Below, piece by piece: positions 50,454-60,092 of a DNA stretch of 64,000 nucleotides (positions within the stretch are counted from its first letter, which is position 1; each line of letters begins with the position of its first letter). The position numbers were made by a program, and so were the translations under genes. The stretch lies in the NCBI GenBank assembly GCA_020634975.1, contig JACKAQ010000003.1:62001-126000 (forward strand), read 5' to 3'. Source of the DNA: JACKAQ01 sp020634975 [NCBI: Calditrichia bacterium]. GTDB taxonomy: Bacteria; Calditrichota; Calditrichia; RBG-13-44-9. The notes beneath the pieces were generated by a model that saw only the letters and a list, made by a program, of their open reading frames with translations, was not told the DNA's origin and did no database searches.

Positions 50454-51275
50454 ATGACGCTTAATAAATTTTTAGTGGTATTGCTTTTTGGCGCATTGTT
50501 TTGGAGTTGTTCCAATGCCCAGCACATTAACTCCATGCAAGTAAATGATAATGTTGTAAAAAATGAATATCCGGAACCTGCTGAAGTGGGTACCTGGTCT
50601 ATTGCTGCGGTAGATTTCAAAACCGGTCAAATTGGTATCGCAGGCGCATCTTGCACATTTAATGTTCAGGGTATTGGTGAGATAATTCCAGGTAAGGGAG
50701 CCGTCATCGTTCAAGGCATGAGTAGTGATGAAGCCAGGGAAAGCGCCATTGCGTTAATGCGGGAAGAACATTCGCTGGCGGAAATTATGGATGAAATCCG
50801 CAATCCCAAATACGATCCCGAAAATCAGCAGTATGCACTAATATTACTAGATTCCACCATACAGCCGATAGCGTTCTCAGGCAATAAACTGGATAATACA
50901 CGTGGTCATCGTATTGCCACAGGATTATCCGTTCAGGGTAATGTGCTGGTTAGCGATGCCGTTTTGGACGACGCTGTATTAGCATTTCAACGCAAGGATG
51001 GAACATTGGCAGAGAAACTGGTAAAGGCATTAGAAGCAGGCGCAAATGCCGGGGGTGATAAACGATGTGGTGAACAACGCGCAAGATCCGCTTTTGTAAC
51101 TGTGTATAATAAAACTGACAATGCCAGATGGCCATATTTCCATCTGGTAGTTTATGGTACTGAAAAAGGCGGCGTGCCGGCAGTCGATTATCTGGTAAAA
51201 GAATTTCATTCTCTGTTTCCGCAAAGTATAAATCGTCCTTCGACAAGAGTGTATATTGTGCCGGAAAACAAATAA
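50454..51275 (+). CDS. DUF1028 family secreted protein
   Basis: 273 aa. Signal peptide with lipobox-like FWSC near residue 19. The DUF1028 domain runs from WSIAAVDFKTGQIGIAGAS to the C-terminus with VSDAVLDDAVLAF and the family motif AGGDKRCGEQRARSAFVTVY. DUF1028 proteins have an Ntn-hydrolase-like fold and are suspected hydrolases of unknown substrate. The start is ATG at 50454 after ACAGGAAAAAT. Stands alone. Confidence 0.85.
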   Translation: MTLNKFLVVLLFGALFWSCSNAQHINSMQVNDNVVKNEYPEPAEVGTWSIAAVDFKTGQIGIAGASCTFNVQGIGEIIPGKGAVIVQGMSSDEARESAIALMREEHSLAEIMDEIRNPKYDPENQQYALILLDSTIQPIAFSGNKLDNTRGHRIATGLSVQGNVLVSDAVLDDAVLAFQRKDGTLAEKLVKALEAGANAGGDKRCGEQRARSAFVTVYNKTDNARWPYFHLVVYGTEKGGVPAVDYLVKEFHSLFPQSINRPSTRVYIVPENK

Positions 51276-51540
51276 AGGTGACTTTTCCGGTTTGCATGAA
51301 TGTGATGTCGCTAGACTAGTGTATCTCGGCAAAGATAGTTCGTCATTCTTTCCCGCGCGCGGGACTCAGAATGACTATTGACGTCATGCTGAGCGGAGTC
51401 GAAGCACAAACATGCGGCGTATGATTTCCGCCGCGATGCACTAGCTAAACAACAATACCGGCAGAAACTAAATACGTTTGGGAACAAAAGCGTAACAAGG
51501 GGCGAGTCACAGACCCGCCCAACAAACATACACCAATCGA

Positions 51541-52209
51541 TTATTCCTCAACTTTTTCCACCGGGACATATTTTGGCCAACGGCTTTTAAACAGGGCAAA
51601 TTTGGCGGGATTATCCCGATACACCCGCTGCCCGATCCGGTTAATCTTATTCACCGTTTCGTAAATGGATTTCAAGCGATTATAGCGATCCTGCGTATCC
51701 GAAGTGCGCAAGAGTTTTTGCATTTCCTGTGCTTCGTTGGCAGATTTCAGCGCGGCAAGCAAGGTTGCACCGGCATCGCGGATAGCATCGGTTTGACCTT
51801 TGGCGGATAAAACGGCGTGGTGGTCCGTGGCAAAACGGATTAACGCCGGCATCAGGGCGATCATGCTGCGCTCGCTGGTTTTTGCATCGTTCAGCGCGCC
51901 GGAAGGAAAGGCTTTATACTCAACCGATGATTTGCCAAAAGCCAATTCCATGCGAAACGCCAGATCACGCGACCAATCGTAACACGCCTCCAGCGCAACG
52001 TTTTTCTGACCGGTGGATTGTTTTTGTCCAAGCACGTTAACCGAATCAATGGTAACCGACTCCGCCGCCTGAATACGGGATTCGAGATCATCCAACTGTT
52101 CCACGGTGGCGCCAAAGCGGGATAAATCCGCCTGATGTTCCCGTGCCGCAGCCAAAGTGGTTTTGGAAACCGGAAGGATGACTTTTTCAGTAAAACGGGG
52201 TTTTTTCAT
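51541..52209 (-). CDS. Hypothetical helical protein, 222 aa
   Basis: Starts ATG with AAAGGAG upstream. Almost entirely helical, no signal or TM segment, with basic N- and C-termini (MKKPRFTEKVIL, FKSRWPKYVPVEKVEE). No recognised family. Upstream of it (52268-52660) lies a degenerate 21-nt repeat tract, which may be its regulatory region or a decayed gene. Confidence 0.6.
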   Translation of the reverse strand: MKKPRFTEKVILPVSKTTLAAAREHQADLSRFGATVEQLDDLESRIQAAESVTIDSVNVLGQKQSTGQKNVALEACYDWSRDLAFRMELAFGKSSVEYKAFPSGALNDAKTSERSMIALMPALIRFATDHHAVLSAKGQTDAIRDAGATLLAALKSANEAQEMQKLLRTSDTQDRYNRLKSIYETVNKINRIGQRVYRDNPAKFALFKSRWPKYVPVEKVEE

Positions 52210-52267
52210 AAACCAACTCCTTTTGGTAATATTTATGTTGTGTGACCGTTATAAATGCCATTTTCGA

Positions 52268-52660
52268 TTAAACCGCGACATACTTTAGGATAACAGGTAA
52301 ATTCGGTAATTACAGAGAAGACGACTGCAAATTCGGAAATTCACTCCGTAATTACGGAGATCTTTTTGCGTTTTTCTCTGTAATTACGGAACGACTGCTT
52401 ACCAATAAACCGTTAGGAAGAAGCACACCAGCGAAAACATCGGGAACAGCACCGGAAAATTCAGTCGTAACTGCGAAAATATCGGGTACAGCAGCAGAAA
52501 ATGCTGGCACAATAGCGAAAACAACGGTCATAACAGCGAAAAACAGCAGCGCACTACCGCCAAACCCGGGGAACACTGCCGAAAAATTGTGGAACAGCAG
52601 CAAAACATTACATCGCAGCAGTGAAATATATGGGACACACCTCCGGTAAACGTTTGGCAT
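52268..52660. repeat. Degenerate minisatellite, period about 21 nt
   Basis: Successive units of 19-24 nt begin GAAAA and end near CAGC or CTGC, for example GAAAACATCGGGAACAGCACC followed by GAAAATATCGGGTACAGCAGC, about ten units from 52432 on. Left of it AATTCGG-AATTAC and CCGTAATTACGG elements (52295-52390) repeat. The minus-strand ORF across it (133 codons) is a by-product of the repeats. Confidence 0.65.
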
Positions 52661-52844
52661 AACAGCAAAACGTCCCGGATCATGCTGCGCCACACCGGCA
52701 ACCGGCACGATTTTATGCTTCAAACAGGCCAATCCTAAAATCCCACATTGCATTTCAGGCTTCCATCAGGAAAATTGTGCAAAATTTTATTTCTTTATGC
52801 AAAAAATATATTTATTTTAAAGCCTATCACATGGAAATACTTGA

Positions 52845-53290
52845 ATGGCAATAATGATACGCACGGCTATAATGGCAGATGCAGCGGCAATTGCGGAGCT
52901 ATCGGGTCAATTGGGCTATGCCGCAAACCGGGATGCAATAAAGAACGTTTGACAGCGCTGATCCATCACGATGAACATTGTGTATATGTCGCCGTATTGG
53001 ATGACATGGTCGCAGGCTGGATTCACGGATGTTATCTGTTGCGGGTAGAAACAGATCGCTTTGTAGAAATCGGCGGGCTGGTGGTTCATGAGGCATATCG
53101 CAACCGGGGCATCGGCAAAGAACTGGTAGAAACCGTCATCCGGTGGGCGGAAACCCGGCAATGCCGGCGCATTCGCGTGCGCTGTAACGTGATTCGCCGG
53201 GAAAGTCATCGTTTTTATGAGCGCATCGGGTTTATTGAAAACAAACAACAGAAAATATTTGACAAATTACTAATCGATGTTACACGGTGA
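52845..53290 (+). pseudogene. GNAT N-acetyltransferase with one-base frameshift
   Basis: From ATG at 52845 (or 52854) the first 31 codons give a typical GNAT start (MIRTAIMADAAAIAELSGQL). The frame ends in TGA at 52948-52950, but adding one A to the A run at 52940-52942 gives DAIKERLTALIHH and joins the rest. The rest carries the acetyl-CoA loop EAYRNRGIGKELVETVI (Q/RxxGxG/A form), WAETRQCRRIRVRCN and FYERIGF. About 148 aa when repaired. Substrate unknown. Confidence 0.75.
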
Positions 53291-53552
53291 CAAAATTCGG
53301 TTCGCACATGTGCGAACCCTACAATAGCAGCGGTTTTATTCGTAGGGAACGCATACATGCGTTCCGCTATTACTTTGGCGTATCTCAGGATGCTGATTTC
53401 CTGACAAATATTATTTAATGCGTAACATCAATTATTAACTGATGTTACACAGTGAATCAAAATCAAAACAAACCAGCACCCTTCGATACGCGCTCTGCGC
53501 CACTCAGGATGCTAATTCGCTATCAGCGCGTTACATCAGTTACTAACTGGAA
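53291..53552. repeat. Small repeats and palindromes between GNAT and nitrilase genes
   Basis: A 20-bp perfect palindrome GGTTCGCACATGTGCGAACC (53299-53318) and a stem GGAACGCA/TGCGTTCC (53346-53365). Direct copies of GATGTTACAC-GTGA occur at 53278 and 53442, the first containing the GNAT stop. Two copies of GCGTWACATCARTTAYTAAC (53418-53439, 53527-53547) are related to one just before hypA (31708-31730). Confidence 0.6.
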
Positions 53553-53564
53553 TTGGGCAATAAT

Positions 53565-54394
53565 ATGAAACTTTGCATCGCACAAACAACAGCCGCTCCG
53601 GGTGATGTTGCCATCAACATCGCCAACCATTGCCGATGGATTGAACGGGCGATTGAGCATCACGCAGACCTGATTATTTTTCCGGAATTATCCCTCACCG
53701 GATACGAGCCTACCCTTGCCAAAACGCTGGCGACCCAACCGGATGATACCCGGTTCAATGATTTACAGGCATTGAGCAACCGGGGCACCATCACCATCGG
53801 GGTGGGTATGCCGATTCAGGCAGCAACCGGAATCACCATCAGCATGATTGTGTTTCAACCTGAAACACCTGTGGAGAATTATGCCAAGCAATTGTTACAT
53901 GTTGATGAAAACCCCTATTTTGTGCGGGGATTCGGGCAATTGTTTCTGAATGTTGCGAATATGACGGTTGCACCGGCGATCTGTTATGAAGCTTTACAGC
54001 CCTGGCACACGAACACTGCGAAGCGCGCCATGCGGATGTTTATGCAGCGAGTGTGGCAAAATCCGCCAGTGGTGTTGCCAAAGCTGCCCGGTTGTATCCG
54101 GAAATAGCCAAAGCAAGCTCAATGATTGTTGCAATGGCAAACAGCACCGGACATTGCGATAATTTTACCAGCGCGGGACAGTCCGCCATCTGGAATCGCG
54201 AAGGCGTATTAAAAGGTCAGCTCGGCAAAACCGACGAAGGGCTGTTGATTTATGATACGGTTACGGATGCGCCGGCTGATACCGGTGGCGTAGTCATTAA
54301 AGCCCCTCTTCGAAGAGGGGTTTGGGGAGATGTGTCCAAATTTAAAAGGAACTCAAAAAGCAGTTTAGGATTGGCAACGCTGGTCTTCCTCTGA
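53565..54394 (+). pseudogene. Carbon-nitrogen hydrolase (nitrilase family), frameshifted
   Basis: ATG at 53565. Nitrilase-fold catalytic residues are visible: Glu in LIIFPELSLTGYEP, Lys in ENYAKQLLHVDE, Cys in VAPAICYEALQP. The frame slips near 54004-54012 (CACAC): one base lost or CA gained. The second frame goes on with EARHADVYAASVAKS and MIVAMANSTGHCDNF, matching the family. The last 25 codons or so run into an intergenic repeat with an 18-bp palindrome (54303-54320), so the original C-terminus may have been replaced. Hydrolyses a C-N bond, probably an amide. Confidence 0.75.
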
Positions 54395-54403
54395 AGGAAG
54401 CTT

Positions 54404-54570
54404 TTGTTCGATCATTAAATATGCCAAAAAAATAAAAAACTCAGATAAGTGGAATTGGTTTTTGGCGAGTAAATAATGCAATGATTATTGCCGCCGCAAT
54501 GTCGAATTATATCTTGAGTTTTCATTGTTTACACAATATATTCAGCGTAAGCTTAATTAAATAAAGATAA
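54404..54570 (+). repeat. Left flank L1 of AT-rich unit 1
   Basis: About 167 bp similar (roughly 75%) to 57019-57190. Shared words include TTGTTCGATC, GGTTTTTGGCGAGT, TATATCTTGA and CATTGTTTAC-CAATATATTCAGC. It precedes the first gene of the unit by about 70 bp. Confidence 0.7.
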
Positions 54571-54637
54571 CTTATAACCGGGATAAACGCAATACGTTTA
54601 TTATCACGTTACCTGCAAGCAATTAGAGACAACGTAA

Positions 54638-55224
54638 ATGACAAAAACTAAACTTTTAATACTGACATTTATTCTGACCTCAACAACAATGTTTGGGCAA
54701 AAATCAATTTTTTGGTGTAGATAAAGACATGAATAATTATAAAGGATGCTATCAAACTAGCACTTCTTTTGAATATACTTTTAGTGAAGAATTAGACAAA
54801 CAGATTTCTGTAGGACTTGTAAAACAGAAACTTCTTATTATTTATTTAATCGTTTTTCAGTTGGTGGTCAACTATTTTTAGCCCATTACTGAAGAGGGAA
54901 AGATTTGCAAACAGGCAAACCTATAACTGCAATACTTTTGGTGGTGGCTTTTCGGGAGTGATGCGATGGGAACCTTATTTGTTGAGTATGGATTTGGAAT
55001 GATTTTTACCTTAAAACCTTTTCCGCCATTAGGAACAACTTACAATGGCACCCCCAATTATGGGCTGGCAAAAACATTATCGAGAATTGAATGATAAAAC
55101 ACAATTAATATTTGGCTATCGGTGGCAACATTTTTCTAACGGAACAGGAATTGTCCCCACCAATCCTTCCTACAACGGCAACGGAATATTTTTAGGATTT
55201 AGATTTAAACCCAACAGAAAATGA
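54638..55224 (+). pseudogene. Decayed acyloxyacyl hydrolase/PagL-like outer-membrane protein
   Basis: ATG at 54638 with a signal-like start (LLILTFILTSTTMFGQK). Pieces in three frames follow: FGVDKDMNNYKGCYQTSTSF, then NRFSVGGQLFLAHY, then LIFGYRWQHFSNGTG and NPSYNGNGIFLGFRFK. The end HFSNG...GNGIFLGFRF resembles the catalytic His-x-Ser-Asn region and last strand of lipid A deacylase-like barrels in Bacteroidetes. At least four indels. The family call is moderate; the decay is clear. Confidence 0.55.
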
Positions 55225-55974
55225 CGCAAAATTTTTTAAAAAATATTGGAAACTGAATTACCTTCCTATTTTATCGGCTTAAAATTTAGTTACTTGTTCT
55301 TGCTTACTTTCCCAAGTGTATTTTTTTGCATATAAAATTGAATACAAACAATGTACTTTTTATTCTGATAAACCAATTGACGATAATATTACATTTATCA
55401 TAGATGATGCCATTGGCAGAATCTCAAAATCAGAACTCTATGATAGCATTTATTCATTTTAATATTTTTATTTTGCAATGATATTTAACGATTACAGTTT
55501 TTACACAAGGAATAAAAACGTTGGTGCTGAAACGCATTATCATTTAACAAGAAATTTTTTTTTAGACCTTGCGATATTGTCAATAATAAAATCATTCCTG
55601 CAAAAGAGTGGCATTTTGCCAATAATCCACATGCCTTTGCAGACCGACCACTATCCTATTATTTTGCTCACGAAATGACACATAAACTACAAATCATTTA
55701 CACTGGAAGATTTGATTTTAGCAACCCGACTTGGCTAACGGAAGGATATGCAGATTATATTGCGAAAGACGGAAAATTTGACTTTAATGAAAATTTAAAA
55801 CTTTGGCATGACAAAGCACCAGAACTCGACCCAACGAAAGGTTTATATAGACTTTATCATTTGGAAATAGCCTACCTCTTGGACAAACAGAATAAAACGA
55901 TAAAGGAAATATATGAACATACACCAACGGACAAGATTTTAACGGAAGAATTATGGGCGATAAGATACAACTGA
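55221..55974 (+). pseudogene. Decayed zinc metallopeptidase (HExxH) gene
   Basis: ATG at 55221 overlaps the previous stop (ATGA). Fragments in different frames: DDNITFIIDDAIGRISKSEL, WHFANNPHAFADRPLSYY, then AHEMTHKLQ with the zinc motif HEMTH at 55669-55683. WLTEGYADY, with the probable third ligand Glu, and an intact 100-residue C-terminal part follow. Gluzincin-type peptidase by motif. Several frame breaks in T or A runs. Followed 20 bp later by the hairpin of repeat R1. Confidence 0.65.
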
Positions 55975-55994
55975 TAAATATTTTGCCAGCAGGT

Positions 55995-56297
55995 AACAAT
56001 GTATATAAAAAAATAGGCGAAACAGTGATAAATTCAAGACTTTTGGCTCGTACTGGGATTTTGTGCTTAACCGAAAGTTTCAGTGCTTCTAAAACGCCTA
56101 CTTTTCATATACTAACTGCTGTGCCCCATTATTAGAAGAACCAACTCATAACAGTTACATTTGGATTTATCCGAAACACAAGTCAATGTTTCAGTACCAA
56201 AAGAATCTATTTTTTTGCCCACGCTTAACCTAAAACTTCAAACAGAATCGGAAATTGTATGTCTTGAAATATGATGCATTGGAATAAATATAAACAA
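55995..56297 (+). repeat. Right flank R1: hairpin region plus conserved 180-bp tail
   Basis: Starts AACAATGTATATA, which has weak complementarity with CATATACTAAC near 56106-56116 (inner arms AATAGGCG / CGCCTA). After TGTGCCCC the sequence from 56121 matches 58031-58227 closely (TTATTAGAAGAACCAAC, CCAAAAGAATCTATTTTT, GAAATTGTATGTCTTGAAAT). No gene seen to 56352. Confidence 0.65.
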
Positions 56298-56352
56298 GCC
56301 TCCCAAGCCAATTAATCCATCCAACATTTGCTTAAACAAGCAGAGTTTGAAA

Positions 56353-56783
56353 ATGTCCTTCATAAAAGTTTACATCCGCTGTGTATGGAGCACAAAAAAT
56401 CGATACCCCTTCTGAACTCAAGGGAATTGAGAACAGCGGTCTGGCATCATATCAGGAATATGCGAAGGAAAAGGGCATTTGTATCGATTTTATAAACGGA
56501 TATTCAGACCATTGTCATTGTCTGGTTTCATCGGGTTTTGATCAAACCATTCAAAAACCATACAATTGATAAAAGGGAATCCTCTTTCTGGATAAACAAG
56601 AACAAGCTCACCAAACAGAAATTTGAATGGCAGGATGAATATTTTGCTGTATCAGTGTCCGAATCAATGATAGACAGGGTAAGAAATTATATAAAGCATC
56701 AGGAAGAACACCATAGCAAGAAAACATTTTCTGAAGAATATGAGCAATTTATCAGCAAATATGGATTTGAAAAATATCAATAA
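56353..56783 (+). pseudogene. REP-associated tyrosine transposase (IS200-like), frameshifted
   Basis: ATG at 56353 gives MSFIKVYIRCVWSTKNRYP, the usual RAYT start. Frames then change twice. GYSDHCHCLVS holds the HUH-type His-x-His pair. SSFWINKNKLTKQKFEWQDEYFAVSVSES and VRNYIKHQEEHHSKKTFSEEY match the C-terminal half of Bacteroidetes Y1 transposases. Inactive as written. Followed at once by REP hairpins, its normal partners. Confidence 0.8.
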
Positions 56784-56799
56784 ATAAAATATATCTATA

Positions 56800-57013
56800 G
56801 GAATGGGCTTCAGCCCATTCCATCCAAATAATAAAAATCAATAAATATCATAATGATTTTTTCTTCCTCCCTCAGCTAAAGCAGGAGGAGTGAAGCAGGA
56901 GGCAATTCAAAAGCAGGAGACATTTCAAAATAGATAATATTATCAATTGGAATGGGCTTTTTAGCCATTCCATTTAAATAAAAATCAACATCAACAGGGC
57001 TTTAGCTCATTCC
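56800..57013. repeat. Three REP-like hairpins next to the RAYT pseudogene
   Basis: GGAATGGGCT-TC-AGCCCATTCC (56800-56821, perfect), GGAATGGGCT....AGCCATTCC (56949-56971) and a decayed copy AGGGCTTTAGCTCATTCC (56996-57013). REP sequences of this AATGGGCT type are common in Bacteroidetes and are moved by RAYTs. The rest of 56784-57237 holds no gene. Confidence 0.8.
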
Positions 57014-57018
57014 ATATA

Positions 57019-57190
57019 TTGTTCGATCTATTAAACAATCCAAAAAAATTTCATGACACTCAGATTAGTGGAGCTGGTTTTTGGCGAGTCATTTGTGATA
57101 ACCGATCATTGCCGGTATTGTCGAAGTATATCTTGAATTTACATTGTTTACTCAATATATTCAGCTTAAGGTTAATTAATTATGATAACC
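57019..57190 (+). repeat. Left flank L2 of AT-rich unit 2
   Basis: Counterpart of L1 (54404-54570); ends about 50 bp before the DUF6090 gene start. Confidence 0.7.
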
Positions 57191-57237
57191 TAAATTAAAG
57201 CCTCAAGCTGCGCTTCATTAAAACTGACGATTAACCA

Positions 57238-57960
57238 ATGATAAAATTATTTAGAAAATTCGCCAAAGCCTACTTTCCGATGGCAAAAATAAAGTATCTC
57301 AAGTATGCTGTTGGTGAAATTATTCTTGTCATTATTGGAATTCTAATAGCAGTATCTATTAATGATTGGAATGGAGACAGAAAGCTTAAGATAGAGCAAC
57401 AATTCATTCTCAAAGACTTAAAGCAAGAGATGACGGAGAATCTGAAAGCATTAGAAACTGCTATTAAAGGAAACGAAAAATCGTTCCAAACTGCATTAAA
57501 AATTAGAGCCCTTTTAATGACGCAGAAGCTTTTAATAAAATGTCAGATAGTCTATTTTTTTGCATCGGTTGTAAAAATGAATTTTAACTATACCTATGAT
57601 CCGCAATATGGGATACTTAATTCTATTATTTCCTCTGGACAGATAAACCGGCTTTCGATAAAAAGAGCTCAAATATTTATTAGCTTCCATAAAGGAATTG
57701 ACAATAGATGCTTTAGAAGACGTATTGAAAATAGAAGCTCAAAGAGATGAATTGATGAAATCATCTTTTAATCATGCATATTTAATTGAGGACAATATGA
57801 TTAAAGGATATGATATAAAGTTGCTTTATTCTTATCCGAATTCAGATGGGCAGTTGAACATCTTTTATAATGTTCGAAAAAATGGTTTAGAAGAAGAAAA
57901 AAATTGATGACAACCTTAGAACACATTATTGAATTAATAGATCAGAATATTGAAATATAA
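57238..57960 (+). pseudogene. DUF6090-like membrane protein, frameshifted
   Basis: ATG at 57238. The N-terminal 70 residues are typical of the DUF6090 family: LKYAVGEIILVIIGILIAVSINDWN forms one TM helix. Then four indels in T or A runs (near 57507, 57590, 57663, 57898) scramble the frame. Repaired pieces read YDPQYGILNSIISSGQIN, LTIDALEDVLKIEAQRDEL and HIIELIDQNIEI, ending in TAA at 57958-57960. Function of the family is unknown. The gene is enclosed by L2 and R2. Confidence 0.7.
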
Positions 57961-57969
57961 CGATAGCAC

Positions 57970-58227
57970 AACAATGTATATAATGGTCATGTCCAGCAAA
58001 AGCTGATCATGCCATATAAACTAAATTGTTATGCCCCCGTTATTAGAAGAACCAACGCAAAATAGTCACAATTGGATTTGTCCGAACCACAAGTCAATGC
58101 TTCGCAAGAACCAAAAGAATCTATTTTTTGCCCATGCTTAACCGGTAACAGAATTGATTTGCTTCAAAACAGAATCAGAAATTGTATGTCTTGAAATATG
58201 ATATATTGGAATACATATAAACAACAT
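57970..58227 (+). repeat. Right flank R2: 61-bp hairpin plus conserved tail
   Basis: Imperfect hairpin: arm AACAATGTATATAATGG... (57970-57991) against CATGCCATATAAACTAAATTGTT-type arm (58008-58030), with single-base bulges, then the tail shared with R1. The hairpin starts 10 bases after the stop codon, as attC sites do in integron cassettes, but the integron core bases GTTRRRY are not clear. Confidence 0.65.
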
Positions 58228-58249
58228 TCTAATAAGGCAGAATCACCTC

Positions 58250-58889
58250 ATGAATTACACCATCCGGCTGGAAACAGAAAACGATTACCATGCCGTTGAG
58301 GCATTAACCCGGAAGCCTTCTGGAATTTATACAAACCGGGTTGCGATGAACACTATCTGGTGCATACCATCCGCAACAGTCCGGATATCATCCGGGACCT
58401 GAATTATGTGGTTGAACATGAGGGTCAGATCATCGGCTATATTTTATATATACCGTTTCGCAGGTGAGCAACGAAGCGGGAAAAACGATCCGCACGGCAA
58501 CCTTTGGTCCGGTATGTGTTCACCCGGATTTCCAGCGGAAGGGCATCGGCACGGCGCTCATCAACCATACCAAAAATATCGTTATTGAAAAAGGTTTTCC
58601 GGCAATCATCATCCTGGGCGATCCGCATAATTACTGCGTTCACGGGTTTAAAACCGGCAGGGATTACCATGTCGGCAATGCCGAAGGAAAATATCCGCTG
58701 GGCTTGCTGGTGCTGGAACTGGAAAAAGGTGTGTTCGACGGTCATCGCTGGACGTTTAAGGAAAGCGACGATTATAATATCGAGTTCAGTCCGGTAGAAG
58801 AATACGACCGGCGCTTCCCGCCAAAGGAAAAACGCTACCAGCACAGCCAGATGCTGTATGAGATGTTGATCCGGGCGGTGCTGGAATAG
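58250..58889 (+). pseudogene. GNAT N-acetyltransferase with two small indels
   Basis: ATG at 58250 after AAGG. MNYTIRLETENDYHAVEALTR is followed by a lost G (about 58310, CGGAAG for CGGGAAG). EAFWNLYKPGCDEHYLVH and DLNYVVEHEGQIIGYILY are readable in the next frame. A two-base gain in TATATA (58440-58446) then leads into the third frame with VSNEAGKTIRTATFGPVCVHPDFQRKGIG, the acetyl-CoA motif. From 58464 on it is intact to 58889. About 212 aa when repaired. Similar to GNAT proteins annotated as putative acetyltransferases; substrate unknown. Confidence 0.75.
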
Positions 58890-58952
58890 GTTTTTGGGTC
58901 ACGGAAGCCAAATTGCACGGAGCAATATGTCACCTTTCCCAACAAAAACAGG

Positions 58953-60092
58953 TTATTCGGATAAGGTAATGTTGTTCACATCCGCAAATGCCGCGAGAAT
59001 CCCCCACCCGCCAAATCTCTCGGAAACAGCAAACAAGATTGTATTTTCACCTTTGTGGAGCTTCAGGTAAAGCTCGTCAAACAAGCCGATAGTGCCCAAA
59101 TACCGGTAATCACGAGAAAGATACCTGTTGGTTCCGCCATATGTTAATGTACCGTTTACATAAACTTTTACATCATCGCTGTAACCGAACCGCAACTGTT
59201 TAATCTGATCTTTTTCAGATTGAATCACCAGCTTGCAAAATACAGTATTTTTTTCCCGCGTATACGCCTGAACCCTGGATAGATTCGTAATTCCGGTGAC
59301 CTCGCTGTTTAACCTGGTCCAATGGAGATGTTTTAGCGCGTTATCATTCAACTGGTATGTGTCAGCCAGCCATTCGGATTCAACAATTTCGGAAACCAGC
59401 CAATGTTTCACAACGCCATCCGGTGCAATTTCCGGTGCAACCGGCTTCGATTTGAGCACGGGCTTTTCTATCGATTGATAGCTGAAATCGGCAAAATAAG
59501 CCGGCGCAAATCCGGAGCCCGCAGTAATGCCTAACGTTCCCGTGGCTGCTTCTCGTTTTAATTCAGGGATAAACAATGCGGGCGTTTCCATATCCATGAA
59601 GTACACTTCAGCCTGCTGACCGGATACCACAATTTTAATGTGCATCCATTCGTTGAAGGTGTAATTAACCGGCGCAGAGTACCGTTCCCCGTGATACAAC
59701 TGCCAGGCACTGCCGCCGTTGATGATGGGCGTATATTGGTTGGCATCCGGCATACCGGATAAATGCGGACGGATGTAAAACTCTTCACTATTTTTTCGGT
59801 CCACAACCCGCCACTGCACGCCCATAAAACCGCGTTCGCCGGTCACGGCAATATCAAATTCGATGATGCCGTTGAGAAATTGGGCATCTTTCAGATATGC
59901 GCCACCATCTTTGATAAAAACACCTTTTTTGCCAAAGTAGGTGCCGGTTTCAAAGGTTTCCGCAGTAACATCCCATTGCGGCGAATCAAACGGAATCGTT
60001 TGTGCAAAAGCGATTAGCGGAAACCCGATGATCAGTAATCCAATGATAAAGCGATTGCTGAACAACTGCCGGTAAATGATCGTTTTTTTCAT
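58953..60092 (-). CDS. Secreted protein with LamG/DUF1080-like domain
   Basis: 379 aa from ATG at 60092 with GAGGAT upstream (a longer frame to 60206 lacks a site). Signal peptide about 1-30 (LLIIGFPLIAFAQ). Residues about 40-210 look like a concanavalin-type beta-sandwich: LNGIIEFDIAVTGERGFMGVQWR, FNEWMHIKIVVSGQQAEVYF. The C-terminal domain (KVYVNGTLTYGG, LKLHKGENTILFAVSERFGGWG) is a jelly-roll of the type found beside glycosidases. Probably binds or acts on carbohydrate; no catalytic residues identified. Confidence 0.7.
   Translation of the reverse strand: MKKTIIYRQLFSNRFIIGLLIIGFPLIAFAQTIPFDSPQWDVTAETFETGTYFGKKGVFIKDGGAYLKDAQFLNGIIEFDIAVTGERGFMGVQWRVVDRKNSEEFYIRPHLSGMPDANQYTPIINGGSAWQLYHGERYSAPVNYTFNEWMHIKIVVSGQQAEVYFMDMETPALFIPELKREAATGTLGITAGSGFAPAYFADFSYQSIEKPVLKSKPVAPEIAPDGVVKHWLVSEIVESEWLADTYQLNDNALKHLHWTRLNSEVTGITNLSRVQAYTREKNTVFCKLVIQSEKDQIKQLRFGYSDDVKVYVNGTLTYGGTNRYLSRDYRYLGTIGLFDELYLKLHKGENTILFAVSERFGGWGILAAFADVNNITLSE

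Noticed and set aside
52352-52753. Minus-strand ORF of 133 codons with VPDIFA-like repeats
   Set aside because: A by-product of the 21-nt tandem repeats; no ribosome site and no closed domain.
55995-58030. Firm call of an integron
   Set aside because: Hairpins after stop codons fit, but the R' core is not convincing and no tyrosine recombinase gene lies in the window. Kept only as a hypothesis.
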